In this document: one piece after another, positions 1 through 5,132 of the stretch
Numbering within the stretch: the stretch's first letter is position 1
Layout of the letters: the number at the start of each line of letters is the position of its first letter
From: an uncultured Bacilli bacterium
GTDB taxonomy: Bacteria > Bacillota_I > Bacilli_A > RF39 > UBA660
Direction of reading: 5' to 3'
Assembly (NCBI GenBank): GCA_947629125.1
Contig: CANRCO010000065.1
Span: 1 to 6,887 of the forward strand
Length of the DNA: 6,887 nucleotides
Position numbers and translations under genes: made by a program
Notes under the pieces: generated by a model
What the model was told of the DNA's origin: nothing
Databases searched by the model: none
The model's input: only the letters and a program-made list of their open reading frames with translations

Positions 1-1551
1 ATAAGTGGAATAAGTTATGCCTTATGGAGTACAACAAAAGAACAAACAAGTATAAATAAAATAAGTAGTGGCTGTTTGAAATTAGAAGTAACTGAAGGAA
101 CAAGTATTGATATAACAAATGCATTTCAAACACCAGATAGTGAAGGAATAAAACAACAAGGTTATACATTTACAATAAACAATAATTGTAACCATGAAGA
201 ATATGTTGAATTAAATTTAGATATAAAAAATAATAATACATTAAATGAAAAGAATATCAGAGCAACAGTACTATATAAAGGTAATAAAATAATCGAACCA
301 AATAATCTAAATAATTTATTAGATAGAGAAACAACTAATAAAGATTATAATAAAGGTAAACATTTAACAACAGTAAGAATAAAAGCTAATAGTAATAAAC
401 AATTAAACTTAAAAATCTGGTTAGATGAAAATACAAGTTTTAATGACTTAAAAGAAAATAATACTTTTGAAAGTAAAATAGAGATAGATAGTATCAAAAG
501 AGAAAATATACTAGCCAGTGATTACATTAGAATCATAAGTGAAGATAATGAACAACTAGCTTATGATGAAACAATAGACAACAATTTAAGATATATTGGA
601 GCAACACCTAATAACTATGTTGACTTCAATGGAGAGAAATGGCGCATTATCGGAGTTATGAATAATGTAGATGATGGAACAGGTAAAAAAGAAAGTAGAA
701 TTAAATTAATAAGAGCAGAATCATTAGGAATCTTTATATGGGATGGTAAACAAAATGGAATAGGTTCGTCTACTGATGATAAAGGTAGCAATGATTGGAG
801 TGACTCTCAACTAATGATGATGTTAAATCCAATAGATGTAGTACAAGCTGGATGGAAAGCAACTGGTAAAAATTATACAATAGATAGTGAAGGCTATGTA
901 TTAGATAGTAATAATCAAAAAATTTATAAAGGAGTTGGCAGTTATTATAATCATGAAAAAGGTTATATACCAAATAAAGTATCATCAACTGAGAATTTCA
1001 TTGAACAAGAAATAAATTTTAATACATCAGGTTTAACTAATGAAAGTAAAAATTTAATAGATAAAAACGTATTTTATTTAGGTGGTTTTAAAGTAATAGG
1101 TAATTATACAGCAGCTAATACTAAAGATTATTACGAAGCAGAAAGAAAAGAAAATGTTTATAAAAATAATCCTACCAGTTGGACAGGTTATGTAGGATTA
1201 ATGTATGCCAGTGATTATGGTTATGCAACTGGTAATGGTTCAGAGTCAAAAGAAAAATGTTTAGAATTGCCTTTTTATTATAATAGTGAGATTAATATTG
1301 AAAATAATTACATACAAAAAAATTGTCATATTAATAATTGGTTGTGGAATAGTAATGTTAATAAATATTTATTAAATGTTGAAGGGTACACAAATAGATA
1401 TGTAGGTCTTGTACACTCAAGTGGAAATGTTGGAGAGGGTTATGCTACAAGTTCGAATAAAAGAGTTTACCCAGTCTTATATCTCAAATCAAATGCTTTA
1501 ATAACTTCAGGTAATGGTTCAAAAGAAGACTCTTTTAAATTAGCTATTTAA
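1..1551 (+). CDS. Secreted TasA-like/lectin-like surface protein, copy 1 (5' end cut by window)
   Basis: The frame is open from base 1, so the gene starts left of the window; 516 codons are visible. The TTG at 76 is an internal Leu, not a start, because the same frame upstream encodes the end of a signal sequence (GISYALWSTT) also present in the complete copy at 5133-6770. Order: end of the signal segment (residues 1-8 of the visible part); a beta-rich domain beginning SSGCLKLEV (about 22-170), resembling the camelysin/TasA group; then a C-terminal domain with EKWRIIGVMNN, NDWSDSQLMMMLNP, GYVGLMYASDYGYATG and PVLYLKSN, recalling C-type-lectin-like/DUF6273-like surface proteins of uncultured gut Firmicutes (recognised from memory). 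Two Cys pairs (25/63 and 420/442) are shared with copy 2, which suits an exported, oxidised protein. There is no LPXTG motif and no C-terminal anchor. The ligand and role are unknown. Family similarity is fairly certain; function is not. Confidence 0.85.
   Translation: MSGISYALWSTTKEQTSINKISSGCLKLEVTEGTSIDITNAFQTPDSEGIKQQGYTFTINNNCNHEEYVELNLDIKNNNTLNEKNIRATVLYKGNKIIEPNNLNNLLDRETTNKDYNKGKHLTTVRIKANSNKQLNLKIWLDENTSFNDLKENNTFESKIEIDSIKRENILASDYIRIISEDNEQLAYDETIDNNLRYIGATPNNYVDFNGEKWRIIGVMNNVDDGTGKKESRIKLIRAESLGIFIWDGKQNGIGSSTDDKGSNDWSDSQLMMMLNPIDVVQAGWKATGKNYTIDSEGYVLDSNNQKIYKGVGSYYNHEKGYIPNKVSSTENFIEQEINFNTSGLTNESKNLIDKNVFYLGGFKVIGNYTAANTKDYYEAERKENVYKNNPTSWTGYVGLMYASDYGYATGNGSESKEKCLELPFYYNSEINIENNYIQKNCHINNWLWNSNVNKYLLNVEGYTNRYVGLVHSSGNVGEGYATSSNKRVYPVLYLKSNALITSGNGSKEDSFKLAI
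1..1551 (+). repeat. Direct repeat, left copy (surface-protein gene)
   Basis: This stretch aligns in the same orientation with 5226-6770, base 1 matching base 5226. By eye the first 200 bases are close to 90% identical, and the 540-680 block is about as similar. Similarity collapses at 1273-1470 (against 6516-6689) and returns at the PVxYLKSN end. The repeats flank the whole sporulation block, so recombination between them could delete yunB and spoVA. Confidence 0.85.
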
Positions 1552-1557
1552 AAAGCA

Positions 1558-1599
1558 AAAAATTAAGCAAAGTTAATTATAGTTTAATTTTTCTTTTTT
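1558..1599 (+). terminator. AT-rich stem-loop terminator after surface-protein copy 1
   Basis: An 11-bp stem pairs 1558-1568 with 1582-1592 (one G-U and one G-C pair at the loop end, the rest A-T). It has a 13-base loop and is followed by six T at 1594-1599. The stem is weak in GC terms, but this is common in such AT-rich genomes. It lies 7 bases after the stop codon of copy 1 and separates it from the next gene. Confidence 0.55.
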
Positions 1600-1620
1600 A
1601 TGTGTTATCATTATTATAAT

Positions 1621-1626
1621 GAGGAG
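1621..1626 (+). promoter_or_regulatory. Shine-Dalgarno site that fixes the start at 1633
   Basis: GAGGAG lies 6 bases before the ATG at 1633. An in-frame ATG at 1600 has only the T-rich end of the terminator in front of it, so 1633 is preferred. Confidence 0.75.
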
Positions 1627-1632
1627 TTATAT

Positions 1633-2478
1633 ATGAAAACAAGAATGGAAAAATATTATGATGAAGAGGGTAATTCATTAGCATTAAAAAATAGTCGTGC
1701 TAATAAAAATGAAAATCTATATGATTCACTAGAAACTGATGAATTAAACAATTTAAATATTACTGATAATTATGCTATTATTGGTGATAATGATGATGTA
1801 ATTGATATTAAAAAAGTTAAAGAAATGGTTGATTCTCGCTATAAAACTCCCCAAAAACGTAAAACCTTTAATTTTGATATGGAAACTGAAGAAGAATTAC
1901 CATCATTAGAAGATACAAAAGAATATGATTTAAATGCTATATTATCAAAAGCTCGAGAAAATAAAGTTGTAGATTATGAAAAAGAACGCTTAAAAAAAGT
2001 AAGAGATACTCAATTTGATATATTAAGTAATTTAAATTTAGATAAAGAAAAAGACCAAACTTTAACTGATGAAATTGAGCCTTTTAATTCTTCAGATGAT
2101 TCATCAACTGAAATAAATCCATTAGATATCTTAGAAGATTTAAAAGGAAATGACAATACAGTTACAATTAAAGGTATGACTGAAGAAGTAAAAAAATTAG
2201 AAGAAGAGCAAACTTTACCAAAAAAAGAAAAACCAGTAACTGAAAAAATAAATGTAGAACAAAGTGAAAAAGAAGAAGATACAACTAAAATTGATAAAAG
2301 TTTTTATACAACTCAAACAAGTTTTAACAGTAGTGATTATGATGACTTTAATGATTTAAAAGAAGATGTTAAAGTAAATCAAATTTTAATAAAAATAATT
2401 ATTTTTATTATTATAATTGCCATTATAGCTGGAGGTATTTTATTAGCTAATAAATTTTTAGATTTAGGCTTATTTTAA
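1633..2478 (+). CDS. Hypothetical acidic protein with a C-terminal membrane anchor
   Basis: I do not recognise a named family. From the ATG at 1633 the product is 281 residues. It begins with a basic TRMEKYY patch. A long, highly charged, probably disordered stretch rich in Asp, Glu, Lys and Asn follows (about 10-245), with a few predicted helical segments such as NAILSKARENKVVDYEKERL (101-120). It ends with one strongly hydrophobic segment (about 251-272, nearly all Ile) and a short tail. There is no signal peptide, so a tail-anchored or single-pass protein with most of its mass in the cytoplasm is the simplest reading. Short N-terminal R-x-E/D-K-Y patches of this kind occur in several Firmicutes membrane-associated proteins, but that is too little for a function. 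It sits 23 bases upstream of yunB, and the yunB promoter -35 lies in its last codons. A link to sporulation or envelope assembly is possible from context only. Confidence 0.75.
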   Translation: MKTRMEKYYDEEGNSLALKNSRANKNENLYDSLETDELNNLNITDNYAIIGDNDDVIDIKKVKEMVDSRYKTPQKRKTFNFDMETEEELPSLEDTKEYDLNAILSKARENKVVDYEKERLKKVRDTQFDILSNLNLDKEKDQTLTDEIEPFNSSDDSSTEINPLDILEDLKGNDNTVTIKGMTEEVKKLEEEQTLPKKEKPVTEKINVEQSEKEEDTTKIDKSFYTTQTSFNSSDYDDFNDLKEDVKVNQILIKIIIFIIIIAIIAGGILLANKFLDLGLF

Positions 2479-2496
2479 AGACACTATTCATAAAAT
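2468..2496 (+). promoter_or_regulatory. Sigma-E-like promoter of yunB
   Basis: GCTTATT at 2468-2474 matches the sigma-E -35 pattern (KMATATT) at six of seven positions. CATAAAAT at 2489-2496 matches the -10 pattern (CATACAAT) at seven of eight, with a 14-bp spacer, the usual distance. Bacillus subtilis yunB belongs to the sigma-E (mother-cell) regulon, so motif and gene agree. The -35 overlaps the end of the upstream gene. The predicted transcription start, 6-8 bases after the -10, falls at about 2502-2504, on the start codon itself. Confidence 0.6.
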
Positions 2497-2501
2497 ATAC
2501 T

Positions 2502-3236
2502 ATGAGAAGAAGAATATATTTAAAAAGGAAAAAATATAAATTTAATATTCGTAGTTTATATATAATATCTGGTATATTTTGTGTAATTGGTGTTTTTTTT
2601 ATGTTAAATTTTTTTAATAAAAAAATTATGCCAAAAATGATATTAATGACTGAATCAATAATTGATAAATTAAATAATACAATAATTAATAATTGCATAG
2701 CTAAAGACTATATAAATGAATCAACCATTGAAAATATATTAAACATTCAAAAAAATTCTAATGGTGAAATAATTAATGTTAATTTTAATATGGAAAAAAT
2801 TTATGATATAACTGACCATATTTCTAGTAATATTATTAATGAAATAAATGATTTAAAATTAGAACAAATTGATTTTGTATCTAAAAGTCATACTAAAAAT
2901 AAAAATGTTTTTTTAGCGATTCCATCAGGTGTTGCTACAAATAATGTTTTATTTTATAATTTAGGACCAAAAATACCTATAAAAGTCGCTTATATTGGTA
3001 ATTTGTTTACTAATATTAAAACTAATATTAAAGATTATGGAATAAATAATGCTTTAGTTGAAGTATATATATGTATTGATATTCATAATCAAATAATTGC
3101 ACCATTTATCGATAAAGTTAAAAAATCAAGTTATACTTTATTAATTGCTAGTACAATTATTCAAGGTCAAATTCCTGATTACTATAATGGTTTAATGGAA
3201 TGGGAAAGTAATTTAAAAGCTACAAATTTAAATTAG
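2502..3236 (+). CDS. yunB: Sporulation protein YunB
   Basis: A 244-residue protein close in length to B. subtilis YunB (about 250), a sigma-E-dependent protein needed for normal sporulation whose biochemical role is unknown. It has a basic N-terminus (RRRIYLKRKKYK), one membrane segment (about 18-38), then an extracytoplasmic domain. Family landmarks are INxNFNMEKI (91-100), PSGVATNNVLFYNLGPKIPI (141-160), DYGINNALVEVYI (178-190) and QGQIPDYYNG (221-230); these lie in the same order as in the Bacillus protein. The ATG at 2502 gives the expected basic-TM start, but no Shine-Dalgarno sequence precedes it. That fits a leaderless or near-leaderless transcript from the sigma-E-like promoter. It lies between a hypothetical membrane protein and the spoVA operon, with no terminator visible before spoVAC, so some read-through is possible. 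Confidence 0.88.
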   Translation: MRRRIYLKRKKYKFNIRSLYIISGIFCVIGVFFMLNFFNKKIMPKMILMTESIIDKLNNTIINNCIAKDYINESTIENILNIQKNSNGEIINVNFNMEKIYDITDHISSNIINEINDLKLEQIDFVSKSHTKNKNVFLAIPSGVATNNVLFYNLGPKIPIKVAYIGNLFTNIKTNIKDYGINNALVEVYICIDIHNQIIAPFIDKVKKSSYTLLIASTIIQGQIPDYYNGLMEWESNLKATNLN

Positions 3237-3265
3237 TATAAATAATTTTGATTCTGCCCATAATA
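3236..3265 (+). promoter_or_regulatory. Sigma-G-like (forespore) promoter of the spoVA operon
   Basis: GTATA at 3236-3240 and CATAATA at 3259-3265 are separated by 18 bp, matching the forespore pattern (G-N-A-T-R, then CATNNTA). In B. subtilis the spoVA operon is a sigma-G target. The -35 starts on the last base of the yunB stop codon. The predicted transcript start is near 3272, giving a leader of only about 5-9 bases. A sigma-E -35 at the right distance is not seen here. Confidence 0.6.
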
Positions 3266-3279
3266 TAAATGGTGATATG

Positions 3280-3717
3280 ATGAACAAAGAAGAGTATAAA
3301 AAGCTAGTAAAGAAACACGTTCCTAAAAAAAATAAGATTAAAAGTTTAATTATTGCCTTTTTAGTTGGTGGATTGATTGGTTTTTTAGGACAAGTTTGTG
3401 TTAATATTTTAATTTCTAGTTTTGGTTTAATAAAAACAGAAGCCTTCGCATGGACAGGATTAATTATTATTTTTATTGCTAGTTTATTAACTGCTTTAGG
3501 ATTTTTTGATAATTGGGTTAGTAAAGTTAAAGCAGGTTTAATAATTCCTACTACAGGTTTTGCTCATTCCATTACAAGTTGTGCCCTTGATTATAAAAAA
3601 GATGGATTAATTACTGGTTTAGGTTCTAATTTTTTTAAATTAGCAGGTAGTGTAATTTTATATGGTGTTATATCTGCCTTTTTCTTATGTGTTCTAGAGG
3701 TGATAATCCATGGCTAG
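3280..3717 (+). CDS. spoVAC: Stage V sporulation protein AC (DPA channel subunit)
   Basis: A small polytopic membrane protein of 145 residues, close to the about 150 of SpoVAC. SpoVAC and its relative SpoVAE(b) form the membrane part of the channel that carries Ca-dipicolinic acid across the spore inner membrane. Visible marks: basic N-terminus (MNKEEYKKLVKKHVPKKNK), then AFLVGGLIGFLGQ (26-38), a second hydrophobic segment (about 58-75), the family motif PTTGFAHSITSCALDYKKDG (90-109), FFKLAGSVILYGV (118-130) and a last membrane segment. Two adjacent ATGs exist, at 3277 and 3280. GGTGA at 3271-3275 abuts the first but lies 4 bases from the second, so 3280 is preferred. The end overlaps spoVAD by 8 bases, implying translational coupling. 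It is the first gene of a three-gene operon. Confidence 0.93.
   Translation: MNKEEYKKLVKKHVPKKNKIKSLIIAFLVGGLIGFLGQVCVNILISSFGLIKTEAFAWTGLIIIFIASLLTALGFFDNWVSKVKAGLIIPTTGFAHSITSCALDYKKDGLITGLGSNFFKLAGSVILYGVISAFFLCVLEVIIHG
3696..3704 (+). promoter_or_regulatory. Ribosome binding site of spoVAD inside spoVAC
   Basis: AGAGGTGAT, a strong Shine-Dalgarno match, lies within the last codons of spoVAC with a 5-base gap to the ATG at 3710. It fixes the spoVAD start within the 8-base gene overlap. Confidence 0.8.
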
Positions 3718-4681
3718 TTTAAAATTCAATAATGTTTATATAAAAGATTTTTATTCTATTGCTGGACCTTTAGAAAAGGATGGTCAAATTAGAAAATTTG
3801 ATGCAACGTTAGATGATTATTATTTTGGTGAAAAAACTTTTGAACAAGCTGAAATTAAAATGCAACAAACAGTTATAGATAACTTATTATTTAATAATAG
3901 TTTAAATAGTACAGATATTGATTTGTTAGTCGGTGGGGATTTACTTAATCAAATTGCTATAACTAATTATAATATTAAAAAATATAAAATTCCTTTTTTA
4001 GGTATATATAATGCTTGTGCAACATTTGCAGAAGGTTTAATTATTAGTAGTTTGTTTTTAGAAAATAAAAATGCTCAAAATGTAATTACTATAACTAGTA
4101 GTCATAATTTAACAGCCGAAAAACAATTTCGTTACCCTGTAGAATATGGTTCAGTAAAGTATGCTACTTCTACCTTTACGTCTACTGGTAGTGTTGGAGG
4201 TTTACTAGCTAATAGTGGCAAAATAAAAATAGAATCGGCTACTATTGGTTGTGCTATCGATTTAGGTTGTAGTGATGTTAACAATATGGGAGCAGTAATG
4301 GCCCCTGCTGCTGCAGACACTATTAGTAAACATTTAAAAGACTTAAATCGAGATATATCTTATTATGATTTAGTTTTAACCGGAGATTTAGGGAGTATCG
4401 GTTCTAAAATTTTTTTAGAATATTTAGAAAGAGTTTATAAAATTAAATTAAAAAAACATATGGATAGTGGTTGTGAAATATTTTTAGAAAATCAAAATAT
4501 TAATGCTGGAGCAAGTGGTCCAGTAGCATTGCCTTTAGTTTTATTTAATAAAGTTATTCATAATCGAAAATATAAAAAGATTTTGATTGTAGCTACTGGT
4601 TCGTTACATTCTCCTCAATTAGTTAATCAAAAAAATACAATTCCAGGAATAGCTCATGCAGTTAGTTTGGAGGTTCAATAA
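3710..4681 (+). CDS. spoVAD: Stage V sporulation protein AD (DPA-binding, thiolase-like)
   Basis: A 323-residue soluble protein, slightly shorter than B. subtilis SpoVAD (338). The family has a thiolase/ketoacyl-synthase fold but binds dipicolinic acid instead of acting as a normal thiolase. It is thought to sit on the spore-core side of the SpoVAC-SpoVAE channel. Visible landmarks are VGGDLLNQ (74-81), GIYNACATFAEG (98-109) with Cys103 at the nucleophile position of thiolases, SSHN (130-133), QFRYPVEYG (139-147), STSTG-type loop (TSTFTSTGSVGG, 153-164), NNMGAVMAPAAADT (191-204), LTGDLGSIG (223-231) and GASGPVALP (267-275). Bacillus has GACST around the Cys, so the A-T-F here is a mild departure. 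The gene overlaps spoVAC by 8 bases and spoVAE by 1 base. Confidence 0.95.
   Translation: MASLKFNNVYIKDFYSIAGPLEKDGQIRKFDATLDDYYFGEKTFEQAEIKMQQTVIDNLLFNNSLNSTDIDLLVGGDLLNQIAITNYNIKKYKIPFLGIYNACATFAEGLIISSLFLENKNAQNVITITSSHNLTAEKQFRYPVEYGSVKYATSTFTSTGSVGGLLANSGKIKIESATIGCAIDLGCSDVNNMGAVMAPAAADTISKHLKDLNRDISYYDLVLTGDLGSIGSKIFLEYLERVYKIKLKKHMDSGCEIFLENQNINAGASGPVALPLVLFNKVIHNRKYKKILIVATGSLHSPQLVNQKNTIPGIAHAVSLEVQ
4669..4674 (+). promoter_or_regulatory. Ribosome binding site of spoVAE
   Basis: GGAGGT, a near-perfect anti-16S match, lies inside the end of spoVAD, 6 bases before the ATG at 4681. The stop and start overlap as TAATG, a coupled arrangement. Confidence 0.85.
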
Positions 4682-5031
4682 TGCAATATTTATATGCTTT
4701 TATTTTTGCAGGTACAGCTTGTTTAATTGCGCAAATAATATTTGAAAATACTAAATTAACACCTGGTCATGTAACAAGTATTTATACAGTAGCTGGAGCT
4801 ATTTTAAGTTTTTTTGGACTATATGATAAATTAATTACTAAATTTGGAGCGGGAGCATCGGTATTAATTTCTAATTTTGGTCATATGCTATATTCTTCAG
4901 CTTTATTAGGTTATGAAGAACATGGTATTTTAGGTTTATTTAGTGAACTTTTATGTAAATCTAGTGCAGCTATAGTAGGAGCAATCGTTTTTTCTTTCGT
5001 CTTAGCTTTAATATTTGACCCAAAAGATTAA
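4681..5031 (+). CDS. spoVAE: Stage V sporulation protein AE (SpoVAEb-type channel subunit)
   Basis: A 116-residue membrane protein of the expected size for the SpoVAEb form, which partners SpoVAC in the DPA channel of the spore inner membrane. Visible marks: first membrane segment (about 3-21), LTPGHVTSIYTVAGAILSFF (26-45), GLYDKL (46-51), FGAGASVLISNFGHMLYSSA (55-74), a glycine-rich turn GILGLFSELL (82-91) and a last membrane segment ending in the typical FDPKD tail (112-116). SpoVAEb in Bacillus likewise ends in a short KPK-type tail. It shares the fold of SpoVAC. It is the last gene of the operon: no spoVAA, AB, B, EA or F follows, and a stem-loop terminator comes 8 bases after the stop. 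Confidence 0.93.
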   Translation: MQYLYAFIFAGTACLIAQIIFENTKLTPGHVTSIYTVAGAILSFFGLYDKLITKFGAGASVLISNFGHMLYSSALLGYEEHGILGLFSELLCKSSAAIVGAIVFSFVLALIFDPKD

Positions 5032-5039
5032 AATAATAA

Positions 5040-5080
5040 AAAAAGTAAAGAATATGCTAAAAGTTCTTTATTTTTTATTT
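5040..5080 (+). terminator. Stem-loop terminator of the spoVA operon
   Basis: A 13-bp stem pairs 5040-5052 with 5064-5076 (one G-U and one G-C pair, the rest A-T), with an 11-base loop. The right arm is itself T-rich (5067-5080). It separates the sporulation operon from the following sigma-A-driven surface-protein gene; the A-rich left arm could let it also work on the other strand. Confidence 0.65.
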
Positions 5081-5106
5081 GTTATAAAGCAAATATTTGA
5101 TATAAT
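5079..5106 (+). promoter_or_regulatory. Sigma-A promoter of surface-protein copy 2
   Basis: TTGTTA at 5079-5084 and a perfect TATAAT at 5101-5106 are 16 bp apart, with an extended -10 TG at 5098-5099. The predicted start is near 5112, leaving a leader of about 20 bases that contains the ribosome binding site. This is a vegetative-type promoter, unlike those of the neighbouring spore genes. The -35 begins in the T-run of the spoVA terminator. Confidence 0.7.
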
Positions 5107-5117
5107 GTAAATAGTAA

Positions 5118-5124
5118 GTGAGGT
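5118..5124 (+). promoter_or_regulatory. Shine-Dalgarno site that fixes the start at 5133
   Basis: GTGAGGT sits 8 bases before the ATG at 5133. An in-frame GTG at 5118 belongs to this site and has no binding site of its own, so the protein should start at 5133. Confidence 0.75.
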
Positions 5125-5132
5125 TAGATACT

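Noticed and set aside
76..78. TTG as the start of the left surface-protein gene
   Set aside because: The frame is open back to base 1 and encodes the conserved end of the signal sequence; the codon is an internal Leu, and the real start lies outside the window.
770..988. Antisense open frames inside the surface genes, yunB and spoVAD (also 2447-2698, 4132-4320, 5164-5394, 5417-5722)
   Set aside because: They lie opposite well-supported genes, have no ribosome sites and encode low-complexity Leu/Tyr/Phe-rich shadows of the sense codons.
1273..1470. Diversity-generating retroelement variable region
   Set aside because: There is no reverse transcriptase, accessory gene or template repeat in the window, and the differences between copies are not confined to adenines. 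It is kept only as one option to test.
1615..1620. Perfect TATAAT just before the 1633 gene
   Set aside because: No -35 element is present at 16-18 bp, and a start at about 1627 would remove the ribosome site at 1621-1626. In such AT-rich DNA the hexamer is expected by chance.
1600..1632. Eleven-residue N-terminal extension of the 1633 gene
   Set aside because: It has no ribosome site, and GAGGAG is correctly placed for the ATG at 1633.
2593..2615. T8 and T7 runs in yunB as phase-variation tracts
   Set aside because: Runs of A or T of this length are expected at this base composition, unlike the G8 tract.
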